Shown: positions 8,212 to 17,501, counted from the stretch's first letter. The stretch: DNA of 64,000 nt from Microbacterium sp. 10M-3C3 (GCF_003931875.1 NZ_CP034245.1:1240001-1304000), one strand, 5' to 3'. Translations and numbers: made by a program. The notes: a model not told the origin generated them from the letters alone.

Positions 8212-8676
8212 TCAGGGGGTCGTGAGCTCGAACGAGTCGGGCGGCGTCGCGCCGATCTCGTCCCACGTCGCGCTCTCCCACGTGAAGACCGCGACGGCGG
8301 CCGTCGTCATGCGCACGTCGTCGCCGGCCAGCTCGCTCACGACCTCGCTCATGCCCGGGTCGTGGGCGACCACCATGACCTCGTCGACGCCGCTCGCACG
8401 CGCCGCGGCGAGCAGGACGTCCGGATCCGCGCCGTAGAGCTCCGGGTCTTCGCGCAGCTCGGCGTCGAAGACCTCGGCGAACACCTGCGCGGTCGTGCGC
8501 GCGCGCAGCGCGGTCGAGGTGAGCACGACCTCGGGACGCACGCCGCTGCGCAGCAGGCGCTTGGCGACCTCGGGGGCGTCGCGCCGGCCGCGGTCGTTGA
8601 GCGGTCGGTCGTGGTCGTCGAGTCCGTCGTCGGCCCAGTCGGACTTGGCGTGGCGGGCGAAGGCGATCTGGATCAT
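8212..8676 (-). CDS. SixA-type histidine phosphatase
   Basis: 154 residues. A compact histidine-phosphatase domain: the N-terminal FARHAKSDW carries the RH-G/A catalytic motif (phospho-accepting His), DRPLNDRGRRDAP and LTSTALRARTTAQVF supply the conserved Arg residues, and VVAHDPGMSEVV holds the second catalytic His. The short length and RHAKS motif place it with SixA, which dephosphorylates phosphohistidine in E. coli; in actinobacteria the substrate is unknown. Its ATG overlaps the stop of the GGCT-like gene upstream (ATGA), so the two are co-translated. Confidence 0.9.
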   Translation of the reverse strand: MIQIAFARHAKSDWADDGLDDHDRPLNDRGRRDAPEVAKRLLRSGVRPEVVLTSTALRARTTAQVFAEVFDAELREDPELYGADPDVLLAAARASGVDEVMVVAHDPGMSEVVSELAGDDVRMTTAAVAVFTWESATWDEIGATPPDSFELTTP

Positions 8677-9023
8677 GCCGGCACGTACACCCATGCGTCG
8701 CGGCCGCTGCCGAGGGTGACCCGGGCGCGCCGGTACAGCGCGACCTCGTACTCGTCGGCCGCCTCGAGCTCGGCCTCGCTCAGCCAGAGCACCATCCCCA
8801 CCACCTTGTCCCTCGCATCGCCGGTCTCCCGGAGTATCGGATGCACCGCCGTCGCCGAGAGCGCGACGACACGCGGGTCGTCGATCTCGACGTAGTCGAT
8901 CCGGTAGCCCGGCAGCACGTCCTCCTCGCCCGTCACGAGGCGTCCGAAGGTGTCCTGCTGGACGGCGGGGGACTGCAGCGTGCCGTACGTGAAGAGCGCC
9001 TGGTCGCCCCGCGCATCGTCCAC
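8673..9023 (-). CDS. Gamma-glutamylcyclotransferase-family (AIG2-like) protein
   Basis: 116 residues. The N-terminal ALFTYGTLQSPAVQQ contains the YGTL motif that binds gamma-glutamyl groups in GGCT proteins, and EYEVALYRRARVTL contains a family-typical Glu (about residue 90) in the position of the catalytic acid. It probably cleaves a gamma-glutamyl amine or dipeptide to 5-oxoproline, but some AIG2-like proteins have other roles. The GTG at 9023 is preceded by TAGCCT with a 6-nt gap and no ribosome binding site, so the message is probably leaderless. Co-transcribed with the SixA-type gene. Confidence 0.85.
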   Translation of the reverse strand: MDDARGDQALFTYGTLQSPAVQQDTFGRLVTGEEDVLPGYRIDYVEIDDPRVVALSATAVHPILRETGDARDKVVGMVLWLSEAELEAADEYEVALYRRARVTLGSGRDAWVYVPA

Positions 9024-9029
9024 GACTCC

Positions 9030-9035
9030 AGGCTA
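9030..9035 (-). promoter_or_regulatory. -10 element (TAGCCT) for leaderless GGCT-sixA operon
   Basis: TAGCCT ends 6 nt before the GTG start at 9023, the spacing expected when transcription begins at the start codon. Confidence 0.5.
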
Positions 9036-9039
9036 TCGC

Positions 9040-10311
9040 TCAGCCCAGGAGAAACTCGGCGATCGAGAAGATCGCCACGCCCGCGAGCGCGCCCACGATC
9101 GTGCCGTTCAGGCGGATGTACTGCAGGTCGCGCCCGACGAGCAGCTCGATCTTCTCGGTCGTCTCGGCCGGATCCCACCGCTCGACGGTGTCGGTGATGA
9201 TCGAGGCGATGTCGTGGCGGTAGCGCTCGACGGCGAAGACCGCCGCATCCGTCACCCACCGGTCCACGCGCTCCTGCAGCGCGGGCTCGGTGCTCAAGCG
9301 TTCGCCGATCTCGACGAGCGCCTGGGTGGCGCGGCGGCGCAGGCCGCTCTCGGGGTCGGCGAGCGAGCGCAGCAGACCCGACTTCGCCGTCGCCCACGCC
9401 TCGGCCGCGAGCGCGCGCACCCGCGGGCTGTCGAGCACGGCCGCCTTCGCGTCTTCGAGCCGCCCGATCGTCTCGGGGTCGTGCTGGAGGTTGTCGGCCA
9501 GGCGCGCGAGGTAGCCGTCGATCGCATGGCGGGCCGGATGCTCCGGATCGGCGCGCACGGCGTCGACGAACGACACCGCCTGACGGTAGAGGGCGTCGTC
9601 GACGAAGCGGTGTGCAAGGCTCGGCACCCACGACGGGAGCCGGCGGGACACGAGCCCCGTGAACGCCTCCTGGTTGGCCGCGAGCCACGTCGCCACGGAG
9701 TCGGCGGCGAGGTCGACGGCGCCGGTGTGCGCGCGCGAGGCCACGACGCGCTCGAGCCACACGCCCACCGACGGCCCCCAGTCGGGCGCGAGCAGGTGCT
9801 CGCGGGCGAGGTCTTCGATGACGTCGCGCACGTCGTCGTCGGACAGCGCGCGCAGCACCCCGGATGCGGCGGTCGCGGCCTCGTCCGAGACGCGCGCGGC
9901 GTGCGCGGGGTCGGACAGCCACGCACCCAGCCGCGCGGCGATCGCGGTCGACTCGAGCTTGCCGCGCACGACGGGGGCCGAGAGGAAGTTCGACTCGACG
10001 AACTCCCCGAGGCTGCGGCCGATCTCGTCCTTGCGCCGCGGGATGATCGCGGTGTGGGGGATCGGGATCCCCAGCGGGTGGCGGAACAGCGCCGTCACGG
10101 CGAACCAGTCGGCGAGCGCGCCGACCATGCCGCCCTCGGCCGCGGCACGCACCCACTGCAGCCACGCGATGCGCTCCTGCAGCGCGAACGACACCGCGAA
10201 CAGCACCGCCATGAACACGAGCGCGCCGAGGGCGACCGCCTTCATCGTGCGCAGGCCCCGGCGCCGAGCGCGGTCGGCCGGCGTCAGGAGGGCGTCGGGG
10301 GTGCGAGGCAT
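9040..10311 (-). CDS. DUF445 family membrane-anchored protein
   Basis: 423 residues. One helix near residues 25-45 (KAVALGALVFMAVLFAVSF) and one at the extreme C-terminus (IVGALAGVAIFSIAEFLLG) bracket a long helical region. The block AAEGGMVGALADWFAVTALFRHPLGIPIPHTAIIP at about 57-92 is the highly conserved DUF445 core, and LVGRDLQYIRLNGTIVG near the end is the second. This matches the YjiN/YheB family, of unknown function. It ends 4 bp after the next gene upstream and is likely co-transcribed with the flavoprotein gene. The ATG at 10311 is the first in-frame start. Confidence 0.9.
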   Translation of the reverse strand: MPRTPDALLTPADRARRRGLRTMKAVALGALVFMAVLFAVSFALQERIAWLQWVRAAAEGGMVGALADWFAVTALFRHPLGIPIPHTAIIPRRKDEIGRSLGEFVESNFLSAPVVRGKLESTAIAARLGAWLSDPAHAARVSDEAATAASGVLRALSDDDVRDVIEDLAREHLLAPDWGPSVGVWLERVVASRAHTGAVDLAADSVATWLAANQEAFTGLVSRRLPSWVPSLAHRFVDDALYRQAVSFVDAVRADPEHPARHAIDGYLARLADNLQHDPETIGRLEDAKAAVLDSPRVRALAAEAWATAKSGLLRSLADPESGLRRRATQALVEIGERLSTEPALQERVDRWVTDAAVFAVERYRHDIASIITDTVERWDPAETTEKIELLVGRDLQYIRLNGTIVGALAGVAIFSIAEFLLG

Positions 10312-10315
10312 CCGC

Positions 10316-11479
10316 TCAGCCCCCGACCGGGCCCAGCCACGCGGTCGCCGACGCGGCGTGGGCCGACTCGGGGTCGGAGGGGTGGAACATCCCCGCGAGC
10401 ACGTCGCGGTACAGGCGCGACAGCTCGGTGCCGGCGAAGTACGACGAGCCGCCCGAGACGAGGATCGCGTCGTCGACGATGCGCTTGGCGGTCGTCACGG
10501 CGCGATGCTTGACGCCCGAGAGCAGCGCGAACCAGTGCGCGCCGTGGTCGACCCGCGCGTCGACGTCGTGCGCGAGGGCAGCCAGCTGCGGCGGCAGGGC
10601 CTCGTAGGCGATGCCCATGTCGGCCACGCGCCACCGGATGTCGGGGTCGTTCGCGAGGGTCGTGCCCGACCGCTTCGACCGCCGTGTCGTGGCAGCGTGC
10701 ACGGCGAGGTCGATCGCGCGGCGCGCGACGCCGGTGTACACGGACGCGAGGAGGATCTCGAACACCGCGAAGATGCCGAACACGAGCGGATCGGGCTGCG
10801 GCCCGGGGGCGACGCGGCGCACCACGCGGTCGGCCGGGGCGAGCGCGCCGTGCAGCTCGGTCGTGCGGCTCTGCGTGCCGCGCATGCCGAGCGTGTCCCA
10901 GTCGTCGCGCGTGACGACCGCCTCGGTGCGCGGCACGAACCCGTACACGATGCGCGGCGCGTCGGGCGACGTCGTGTCGAGTCCGTGGACGCCGAGCTGT
11001 GTCCAGACCGGCGCGAGGCTCGTGAAGATCTTCGTGCCCGTGAACGCGTAGCCGCCGTCGCCGGTGGGCACGGCGGCGGTGTCGCTGCCGAACAGCACGA
11101 GGTCGTTGCCGGCCTCGCTGATGCCGAACGCGAAGACCTCGCCGGACGCGGCGCCGGTCTGCACGAACGCGAGGTCGTCGATGCCGCGATCCTGCAGCAC
11201 CTTGGCGACCCCGGTCCATACGAGGTGCATGTTGACGGCGAGGGCGGTCGCCGGCGCGGCGGTCGCGAGCCGCTGCTGGAGCACGGATGCCTCGGCGAGA
11301 CCGAGGCCCGCGCCGCCGCGCGCGCGCGGCACGAGGATCGCGAGGTACCCCGCATCCCGGAGCTCGGCGAGATCCTGCTCGGGGAACGTGTTCTCGCGAT
11401 CGTGCGCCGCGGCGCGCTCGCGGATGCGCTCGAGCAGCTCGTCGGGGAGGTGGTGCGCAGGGTCGAACGCGGCCGTCAT
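10316..11479 (-). CDS. Acyl-CoA-dehydrogenase-fold flavoprotein, probably not a classical dehydrogenase
   Basis: 387 residues covering the whole fold: N-terminal helical domain (to about 110), beta domain with FAFGISEAGND and FTGTKIFTSLAPVW (about 115-220), and C-terminal helices with a GGSSYFAGTELSRLYRDV block. Where acyl-CoA dehydrogenases carry the catalytic Glu a few residues after the RD pair, this protein has GMFHPSD (His366). A His in this region is typical of the FMNH2-dependent monooxygenase branch (DszC/SfnB-like). I therefore call it fold-level only. It sits 4 bp upstream of the DUF445 gene; no electron-transfer flavoprotein or flavin reductase gene is near. Confidence 0.8.
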   Translation of the reverse strand: MTAAFDPAHHLPDELLERIRERAAAHDRENTFPEQDLAELRDAGYLAILVPRARGGAGLGLAEASVLQQRLATAAPATALAVNMHLVWTGVAKVLQDRGIDDLAFVQTGAASGEVFAFGISEAGNDLVLFGSDTAAVPTGDGGYAFTGTKIFTSLAPVWTQLGVHGLDTTSPDAPRIVYGFVPRTEAVVTRDDWDTLGMRGTQSRTTELHGALAPADRVVRRVAPGPQPDPLVFGIFAVFEILLASVYTGVARRAIDLAVHAATTRRSKRSGTTLANDPDIRWRVADMGIAYEALPPQLAALAHDVDARVDHGAHWFALLSGVKHRAVTTAKRIVDDAILVSGGSSYFAGTELSRLYRDVLAGMFHPSDPESAHAASATAWLGPVGG

Positions 11480-11593
11480 GTCCCCATTCTCGCCCGCGTC
11501 CGCCTGGCCCAGGGCCGCCGTCCCGCTCGGCGCGCCGCCCCTCCCGACGCGGCCGCTCCCCGCGCGGCACGACGCGCTCCGGCGCGTGGGGAC

Positions 11594-11658
11594 CGGGCGA
11601 ATCGGTCGGATGCAGCATCGGACGAGCGCGAAGGTACTGCATCCGCCTGATTCGCCTG
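11594..11658. repeat. GCGAATCGG-type intergenic dyad, copy 1
   Basis: Two 22-nt arms (11594-11615 and 11637-11658) pair at 19 of 22 positions; core of the left arm is GGGCGAATCGG followed by GGATGCAG. It sits between two co-directional minus-strand genes. The left arm is nearly identical in sequence to the one at 48981-49001. Confidence 0.75.
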
Positions 11659-11686
11659 TCCTCGCGGCGGCGGCGCGGCGGGGTGC

Positions 11687-12436
11687 TCAGCCGAGCGCGG
11701 CGAAGAACGCGGCGATCGTGTTCTCGGGACGATCGCGGTGGGGCGAGTGCCCGGCGCCGGAGACGACCGACATCGTCACGTGCGGGTTGCCGAGCACTTC
11801 CTCGGCGAGGGCGCCGCGGAAGATCGAGTACACGGCGGGGTCGGCGGCGAGCACGTGCGTGGGAACAGTCAGCCGCGCGGCCGCCTCGCGCACGTCCCAT
11901 GCCGCGTTCTGCGCGCTCGTCTGCTCGACCGCCCAGCGGCTCGCCTGCTGGGCCGACAGCGCCTTCAGCTCGATGTCGTGCGGATGCCACGTCGGGTGCT
12001 CGGCCCGGACGGCCGTGACGGACGGGTCGGCGAACGCGCGCTCCTGGCTCGCGCGCACGATGTCGCGATCCCGTGGCGACAGGTGGATCGCCGGGTCGAC
12101 GAGGACGAGCCGGTGCGTCCACGCCGCATCCGCCGCCGCAGCGACGGTCGCGGCCGCGCCGCCCAAGGAGTGCGCCACGACGAGATCCCATCCGTCGTCC
12201 GCGCGCACCTCGGCGAGATCGGCCGCGTACGCGTCGATCGTGTAGTCGAGAGCGCGGGGCGCGGTGCCGTGCCCGCGCAGGTCGACGGCCTCGGCCCGCC
12301 ACCCCGCATCCGCCAGGGCGACGCCGTAGCGCCACATGAGGGCGCCGTTGGAGCCGAGGCCGTGGACGAGGAGGGCGCGGCGAGGGGCGGACGCGGCGCC
12401 CCATGAGAGTCGGGGCAGCTCGACGGGGGAAGGCAT
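11687..12436 (-). CDS. Alpha/beta hydrolase
   Basis: 249 residues, no signal peptide. Classical alpha/beta-hydrolase marks: LLVHGLGSNG oxyanion region (about 22-31), DLRGHG (52-57), the nucleophile elbow VAHSLGG with Ser90, and GAGHSPHRDRPE near the C-terminus with the catalytic His. The acid is probably in LAADPAVY. Substrate unknown; size and motifs fit a soluble esterase or lactonase-like enzyme. The ATG at 12436 is preceded by TAGCAT with a 6-nt gap, indicating a leaderless message. It diverges from the conserved hypothetical gene at 12614. Confidence 0.9.
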   Translation of the reverse strand: MPSPVELPRLSWGAASAPRRALLVHGLGSNGALMWRYGVALADAGWRAEAVDLRGHGTAPRALDYTIDAYAADLAEVRADDGWDLVVAHSLGGAAATVAAAADAAWTHRLVLVDPAIHLSPRDRDIVRASQERAFADPSVTAVRAEHPTWHPHDIELKALSAQQASRWAVEQTSAQNAAWDVREAAARLTVPTHVLAADPAVYSIFRGALAEEVLGNPHVTMSVVSGAGHSPHRDRPENTIAAFFAALG

Positions 12437-12442
12437 ACATCC

Positions 12443-12448
12443 ATGCTA
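12443..12448 (-). promoter_or_regulatory. -10 element (TAGCAT) for leaderless hydrolase gene
   Basis: TAGCAT ends 6 nt before the ATG at 12436; no ribosome binding site lies between. Confidence 0.5.
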
Positions 12449-12613
12449 GGGAGCGGCGGCCGTGCCGCGGTCTCCTCCAGTCCGGCCGGTGGCGAGCGTG
12501 CGGAGGTGGATGTGGCCCGCATCGGCTCGATCAGGAGGAGTTCGGAACCGATGGGTGCCGCCGTCGTCGCCGAGCGGCCCTCGGGTGCGCCCGGCGCCCG
12601 CACAATAGGACGC

Positions 12614-13018
12614 ATGATCTCCACGGAAGCCGCCCTCGCGCTGCGCGAGGCGGGACTGGTGTGGCGGCCGCGATCGGGCGATCGCTTCCAGCTGGACGAG
12701 CCGGAGTTCGACGCCGACGTCTTCACGGTGAGCGAGATGACGATCGAGGCGCGCGACTACCCGACCGGGACGATCCTCGCCTTCAACGGCACCACCGAGT
12801 GGGCGCTCGACTCGGTCGCGCTCGCGGACGCGCTGTGGCTGCCCACCGAGGAGCAGCTGCGCGAGATGCTGCGCGGCGGGTTCCGGGCGCTGCGCCGGCT
12901 CGCCGACACGTACGAGGTCGAAGTCGCGGTGGGAGACGAGGTGCGCCGGCTCCAGCATCCGGAGCCTTCGGACGCCTACGCGCAGGCGGTCCTCGCGCTC
13001 CTCGCCCGCATCGCGTGA
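12614..13018 (+). CDS. Conserved actinobacterial protein of unknown function (often labelled CpaE-like without basis)
   Basis: 134 residues, acidic, no membrane segment. Visible pattern: EAALALREAGLVWRPRSGDRF, DADVFTVSEMTIEARDYPTG, ILAFNGTTEWALDSV and LWLPTEEQLREML. I recall the same four blocks in many Microbacteriaceae proteins annotated as pilus assembly protein CpaE; nothing here resembles the CpaE ATPase or receiver domains, so that name should not be used. The ATG at 12614 is chosen because the conserved MIST start matches relatives; a longer frame begins at 12443 but overlaps the divergent hydrolase promoter. It ends 1 bp before the convergent MFS gene. Confidence 0.75.
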   Translation: MISTEAALALREAGLVWRPRSGDRFQLDEPEFDADVFTVSEMTIEARDYPTGTILAFNGTTEWALDSVALADALWLPTEEQLREMLRGGFRALRRLADTYEVEVAVGDEVRRLQHPEPSDAYAQAVLALLARIA

Positions 13019-13019
13019 C

Positions 13020-14225
13020 TCACGTGATCGTCGGAACGGGCTCCGTGTCGGGGATGGGGCTCGCGTCACGGCCGCGGAGGTCGGGGAACCCGCGCACGCA
13101 CGCGACGGCCACCAGCGCGCCGATCGCGGCGAACCCGAGCGCCGCGACGTAGGCACCCTGCGGCCCGACACCGTCGATGAGGAAGCCCGCGACCGCCGAG
13201 CCGGCCGCCGCGCCGATGAGCTGACCCGTGCCGATCCACCCGTAGGCCTCGGCGGTCTCGCTGAAGCGCACGCTCGCAGACGTGATGGCGAAGATGACGG
13301 CGAGCGCCGGGGCGATCCCGATCCCCGCGACGAACAGCGATCCGCCGAGCCACCACACGTTCAGCGACACGAGGGTCAGCAGCAGGCCGCCGGTGACGAT
13401 GGCCATGCGCCGGGCCATCGCCCAGCGCCCGATCGGGATGTGGCCGAAGGAGAGGCCGCCGGCGAGGCTTCCGATCGAGAAGACCGCGAGGACGAGGCCC
13501 GCCTCGGCGCCGCCGTGGCCGAACGTCGCGACGACCCCGGCCTCGACGGCGGAGCACGCCGCGATGAGGAGGAAGCCCGACACCGTGGCCAGGAGCACGG
13601 CGGGCTTGGCGAGCACCCGACCGAACCCGCGGCGGCTGCGCGGGATGCGCACACGCCCCACCTCGGGGGAGAGGATGAACCACGCGCCGCCCGCGAGGAG
13701 GATCGCAACGATGAGCAGGAGCGCCTCGACCGTGCCGATCTGCGTCGCGACGAACGTGATCACCACGGGCGCGACGATCCAGATGATCTCCTGCAGCGAC
13801 GCGTCGAGGGAGAACAGCGGCGTGAGCTGGCGCGACGACACCATCTTCGGGTAGATCGTGCGGACCGCCGACTGCACCGGCGGCGTCGACAGGCCCGCGA
13901 CGAGTCCGAGCGCCATGTAGCCGGGGACGGGGAGGGCCACGAGAGCCAGCAGGGTGATCGCGATCGCGCACACCGTCAGGGTGAGGGTCAGCACGCGACG
14001 CATGCCCCAGCGGCCCATCCACCGGCTCGTGATGGGGCCGGCGATCGCCTGGCCGATCGAGGTCGCGGCCAGGACGAGGCCGGCCGCGCCGTACGAGCCG
14101 GTCACGTGCTCGATGTGCAGGAGCACCGCGAGGCTCGTCATGCCGTTGGGGAAGCGGGCGGCCAGCTGTGCCGCGATGATGCGCGCGACCCCGCGCGTTC
14201 GCAGGAGATCTCCGTAGCCGGCCAC
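13020..14225 (-). CDS. MFS transporter
   Basis: About 401 residues with twelve predicted membrane helices. The N-terminal part has ARFPNGMTSLAVLL and a loop SRWMGRWGMRRVL between helices 2 and 3, the usual MFS loop position. The middle loop SPEVGRVRIPRSRRGFGRVL separates the two six-helix halves. It resembles uncharacterised drug/metabolite exporters. Start uncertain: the GTG at 14225 has TACCGT 8 nt upstream (leaderless layout), while an ATG at 14306 would add 27 arginine-rich residues that look untranslated. It is convergent with the conserved hypothetical gene. Confidence 0.85.
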   Translation of the reverse strand: MAGYGDLLRTRGVARIIAAQLAARFPNGMTSLAVLLHIEHVTGSYGAAGLVLAATSIGQAIAGPITSRWMGRWGMRRVLTLTLTVCAIAITLLALVALPVPGYMALGLVAGLSTPPVQSAVRTIYPKMVSSRQLTPLFSLDASLQEIIWIVAPVVITFVATQIGTVEALLLIVAILLAGGAWFILSPEVGRVRIPRSRRGFGRVLAKPAVLLATVSGFLLIAACSAVEAGVVATFGHGGAEAGLVLAVFSIGSLAGGLSFGHIPIGRWAMARRMAIVTGGLLLTLVSLNVWWLGGSLFVAGIGIAPALAVIFAITSASVRFSETAEAYGWIGTGQLIGAAAGSAVAGFLIDGVGPQGAYVAALGFAAIGALVAVACVRGFPDLRGRDASPIPDTEPVPTIT

Positions 14226-14597
14226 GACATCCCACGGTAGCGACTGCCGCCGACGCCGGCGACCACGTGCGCGCGTCGCGCGACACGCCGGGGCGCCGAA
14301 TTCCACAGGCGCCGGCGTGTCGGAGGGTGCCCCTAGCGTGCGGTCTGTGGACAGGGCGACGGGGGCGGCCGGAAAAGCGCGTGATTCAGCCTTTTTCCAG
14401 TCTTCTCCGACACCCGCCGCCTGTGGATGAAACGGTGGACAACGTGTGTTGTATCTGGGGAGAGCGGTGCAAAACTACACGAATGTAACTACTACCCCTT
14501 GTGGTGCCTTCCAATGTCGGCACCCATATGTAGTATTGAGCTCCCGGTGCACCGCGGTGGCCGGAATGACAGACCTTGAGGGGAGAAACGGGTAATC
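14226..14597. other. 372-bp intergenic region between MFS gene and nrdH
   Basis: No convincing protein-coding ORF. The right half is clearly richer in A/T than its surroundings. It holds a 14-bp inverted repeat ACAACGTGTGTTGT (14439-14452), candidate NrdR boxes at 14489-14504 and 14521-14536, and the nrdH ribosome binding site (GAGGGGAGA, about 14578-14586). The nrd promoter must lie here but I cannot place it with confidence. Confidence 0.6.
14489..14536. promoter_or_regulatory. Candidate tandem NrdR boxes upstream of nrdHIEF
   Basis: CTACTACCCCTTGTGG (14489-14504) and CACCCATATGTAGTAT (14521-14536) each fit about 9-10 of 16 positions of the remembered NrdR consensus acaCwAtATaTwGtgt. Their centres are 32 bp apart, three helical turns, as is normal for paired NrdR boxes. 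NrdR would repress the reductase operon when dATP/ATP is bound. Individual boxes are degenerate; position and spacing carry the call. Confidence 0.5.
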
Positions 14598-14831
14598 ATG
14601 GCGATCACGGTGTACACCAAGCCCTCGTGCGTGCAGTGCACGGCGACCTACCGCGCGCTGGACTCGAAGGGCATCGAATACGAGGTCCACGACCTCTCGC
14701 AGGACCCCGCCGCGCTCGAGCAGGTCAAGGCCCTCGGCTACCTGCAGGCGCCCGTCGTCATCACCGACGAAGACCACTGGTCGGGCTTCCGCCCCGACAA
14801 GATCGACGAGCTCGCCGGCCGCCTGGCCTGA
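14598..14831 (+). CDS. nrdH: NrdH glutaredoxin-like redox protein
   Basis: 77 residues. A minimal glutaredoxin fold with active site CVQC (Cys11, Cys14), the family-typical TKPSCVQC start, and WSGFRPDKI near the C-terminus, which is the NrdH-specific WSGFRP motif that distinguishes it from glutathione-using glutaredoxins. It reduces the C-terminal cysteines of NrdE using thioredoxin reductase electrons. It is the first gene of nrdHIEF, behind a strong GAGGGGAGA ribosome binding site, and is followed by nrdI after 79 bp. Confidence 0.97.
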   Translation: MAITVYTKPSCVQCTATYRALDSKGIEYEVHDLSQDPAALEQVKALGYLQAPVVITDEDHWSGFRPDKIDELAGRLA

Positions 14832-14910
14832 GCTCCGAGGCTCTCGGCCGGCCGGGACCGATCGTGCTCCCGGCCGGACCGACTCGGACATCGAGGTGAG
14901 CGAGACCGAC

Positions 14911-15351
14911 ATGAGCGCCCTCATGACCGCGTCGCAGACGCCGCTCCTGGTCTACTTCTCGAGCGTGTCGGGCAACACCGCGCGTTTCATCGAGAAGCTC
15001 GGTCGTCGCTCCGTCCGCATCCCGCTCCACTCCACCGACGCACCGCTCGTCGTCGACGAGCCGTACGTGCTCCTGACCCCCACCTACGGCGGCGGTCAAG
15101 GACGCGGCGAGGAGAAGGGTGCGGTGCCCAAGCAGGTCATCCGGTTCCTCAACGATCCGCGCAACCGGAGCCTGATCCGCGGGGTCATCTCCGCAGGCAA
15201 CACCAACTTCGGCGAGCACTTCGGTCTCGCCGGCGACATCATCAGCCGCAAGTGCTCCGTGCCGCACTTGTACAAACTCGAGCTTTTCGGCACGCCGGAC
15301 GACGTCGCACGCGTCAACGAAGGACTGGAACGATGGTGGACACAGCACTAG
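14911..15351 (+). CDS. nrdI: NrdI flavodoxin-like protein
   Basis: 146 residues. Flavodoxin-type fold: [14 protein letters not shown] binds the FMN phosphate, LLTPTYGGG and [14 protein letters not shown] are the NrdI-specific loops around the isoalloxazine ring. NrdI supplies superoxide to NrdF to assemble the Mn(III)2-tyrosyl radical cofactor. I choose the ATG at 14911, since GAGGTGAG lies 10 nt upstream; a GTG at 14896, inside that sequence, would add five residues. The last 19 bp overlap nrdE, coupling their translation. Confidence 0.95.
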   Translation: MSALMTASQTPLLVYFSSVSGNTARFIEKLGRRSVRIPLHSTDAPLVVDEPYVLLTPTYGGGQGRGEEKGAVPKQVIRFLNDPRNRSLIRGVISAGNTNFGEHFGLAGDIISRKCSVPHLYKLELFGTPDDVARVNEGLERWWTQH

Positions 15352-17501
15352 AGGCGGCACTGACCGCGAACGATTTCAAGACCGACCTGCGCTTCGAGGG
15401 CATGGACTACCACGCCCTGAACGCGATGCTGAACCTGTACGACGCGAACGGGAAGATCCAGTTCGACGCCGACAAGCGCGCGGCGCGGGAGTACTTCCTG
15501 CAGCACGTCAACCAGAACACGGTGTTCTTCCACTCGCTCAAGGAGCGCCTGGACTACCTCGTGGAGAAGGAGTACTACGAGCCCGAGGTGCTCGCGAAGT
15601 ACTCGTTCGAGTTCATCCAGCAGCTCAACGACTTCGCGTACGGCAAGAAGTTCCGCTTCGAGACCTTCCTCGGCGCCTTCAAGTACTACACGAGCTACAC
15701 GCTCAAGACCTTCGACGGGAAGCGCTACCTCGAGCGTTTCGAGGACCGCGTCGTCATGACAGCCCTCGCCCTCGCGGACGGCGACGAGGAACTCGCGACC
15801 TCGCTCGTCGACGAGATCATCTCGGGCCGCTTCCAGCCGGCCACCCCGACCTTCCTCAACGCCGGCAAGGCGCAGCGCGGCGAGCTCGTGTCGTGCTTCC
15901 TGCTGCGCATCGAGGACAACATGGAGTCGATCGCCCGCGGCATCAACTCCGCGCTGCAGCTGTCCAAGCGCGGCGGCGGCGTCGCGCTTCTGCTGTCGAA
16001 CATCCGCGAGGCCGGCGCCCCGATCAAGCAGATCGAGAACCAGTCCTCGGGCATCATCCCCGTCATGAAGCTGCTCGAAGACAGCTTCAGCTACGCCAAC
16101 CAGCTCGGCGCGCGGCAGGGTGCGGGCGCGGTGTATCTCAGCGCCCACCACCCCGACATCATGCGGTTCCTCGACACCAAGCGCGAGAACGCGGACGAGA
16201 AGATCCGCATCAAGACGCTCTCACTCGGCGTCGTCGTCCCCGACATCACCTTCGAGCTCGCCAAGAACGACGAGGACATGTACCTCTTCTCGCCGTACGA
16301 CGTCGAGCGCGTGTACGGCGTGCCCTTCGGCGACATCTCCGTCACGGAGAAGTACCGCGAGATGGTCGACGACCCGCGCATCAAGAAGACGAAGATCAAC
16401 GCGCGCGAGTTCTTCCAGACACTCGCCGAGATCCAGTTCGAGTCGGGCTACCCGTACATCATGTTCGAGGACACGGTGAACAAGGCCAACCCGATCAAGG
16501 GCCGGATCAACATGTCCAACCTGTGCTCGGAGATCCTCCAGGTCAACACGCCGACGACCTTCAATGAGGACCTGTCCTACGACCAGATCGGCAAGGACAT
16601 CTCGTGCAACCTGGGTTCGCTCAACATCGCTCTGGCGATGGACGGCGGCGACCTCGCCAAGACGGTGGAGACCAGCATCCGGGCCCTCACCGCGGTCAGC
16701 GACCAGAGCCACATCCGCTCGGTGCGCTCGATCGAGGACGGCAACGACCGCTCGCACGCGATCGGTCTCGGGCAGATGAACCTGCACGGCTACCTCGCCC
16801 GCGAGCACGTCTACTACGGCTCGGAGGAGGGTGTCGACTTCACGAACATCTACTTCTACACGGTGCTGTTCCACGCGCTGCGCGCGTCGAACAAGATCGC
16901 GATCGAGCGGGGCACGACCTTCGACGGGTTCGAGGACTCCACGTACGCGTCGGGCACGTTCTTCGACAAGTACATCGAGCGGGAGTGGGCGCCCAAGACC
17001 GACAAGGTCAAGGAGATGTTCGCCGGCCACCACATCCCCACGCAGGACGACTGGCGCGAGCTGAAGGCCTCGATCCAGGCCCACGGCATCTACAACCAGA
17101 ACCTGCAGGCGGTGCCCCCGACCGGTTCGATCTCGTACATCAACAACTCCACGAGCTCGATCCACCCGATCGCCGCGAAGATCGAGATCCGCAAGGAAGG
17201 CAAGCTCGGCCGCGTCTACTACCCGGCGGCGTTCATGACGAACGACAACCTGGAGTACTACCAGGACGCGTACGAGATCGGCTACGAGAAGGTCATCGAC
17301 ACGTACGCCGCCGCGACGCAGCACGTGGACCAGGGCCTGTCGCTGACGCTGTTCTTCAAGGACACCGCCACCACGCGCGACATCAACAAGGCCCAGATCT
17401 ACGCCTGGCGCAAGGGCATCAAGACGATCTACTACATCCGCCTGCGGCAGATGGCGCTCGAGGGCACCGACATGACCGAGTGCGTCTCCTGCACCCTGTG
17501 A
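15333..17501 (+). CDS. nrdE: Class Ib ribonucleoside-diphosphate reductase alpha subunit
   Basis: 722 residues, full length. Cys188 (VSCFLL) and Cys425 (ISCNLG) are the redox pair that reduces the substrate; Asn396, Cys398 and Glu400 in SNLCSE are the thiyl-radical site residues; the C-terminal ECVSC (Cys717, Cys720) shuttles electrons from Nrd[19 protein letters not shown] is the phosphate-binding segment. The ATP-cone typical of class Ia is absent, as expected for NrdE. The start ATG follows GAAGGA and lies inside the end of nrdI. The protein reduces NDPs to dNDPs with NrdF. A palindromic repeat fragment lies one base after the stop codon's last base. Confidence 0.98.
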   Translation: MVDTALEAALTANDFKTDLRFEGMDYHALNAMLNLYDANGKIQFDADKRAAREYFLQHVNQNTVFFHSLKERLDYLVEKEYYEPEVLAKYSFEFIQQLNDFAYGKKFRFETFLGAFKYYTSYTLKTFDGKRYLERFEDRVVMTALALADGDEELATSLVDEIISGRFQPATPTFLNAGKAQRGELVSCFLLRIEDNMESIARGINSALQLSKRGGGVALLLSNIREAGAPIKQIENQSSGIIPVMKLLEDSFSYANQLGARQGAGAVYLSAHHPDIMRFLDTKRENADEKIRIKTLSLGVVVPDITFELAKNDEDMYLFSPYDVERVYGVPFGDISVTEKYREMVDDPRIKKTKINAREFFQTLAEIQFESGYPYIMFEDTVNKANPIKGRINMSNLCSEILQVNTPTTFNEDLSYDQIGKDISCNLGSLNIALAMDGGDLAKTVETSIRALTAVSDQSHIRSVRSIEDGNDRSHAIGLGQMNLHGYLAREHVYYGSEEGVDFTNIYFYTVLFHALRASNKIAIERGTTFDGFEDSTYASGTFFDKYIEREWAPKTDKVKEMFAGHHIPTQDDWRELKASIQAHGIYNQNLQAVPPTGSISYINNSTSSIHPIAAKIEIRKEGKLGRVYYPAAFMTNDNLEYYQDAYEIGYEKVIDTYAAATQHVDQGLSLTLFFKDTATTRDINKAQIYAWRKGIKTIYYIRLRQMALEGTDMTECVSCTL

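Noticed and set aside
12443..12613. Upstream extension of the conserved hypothetical protein to 12443
   Set aside because: The extra 57 residues are low-complexity and overlap the -10 box of the divergent hydrolase gene.
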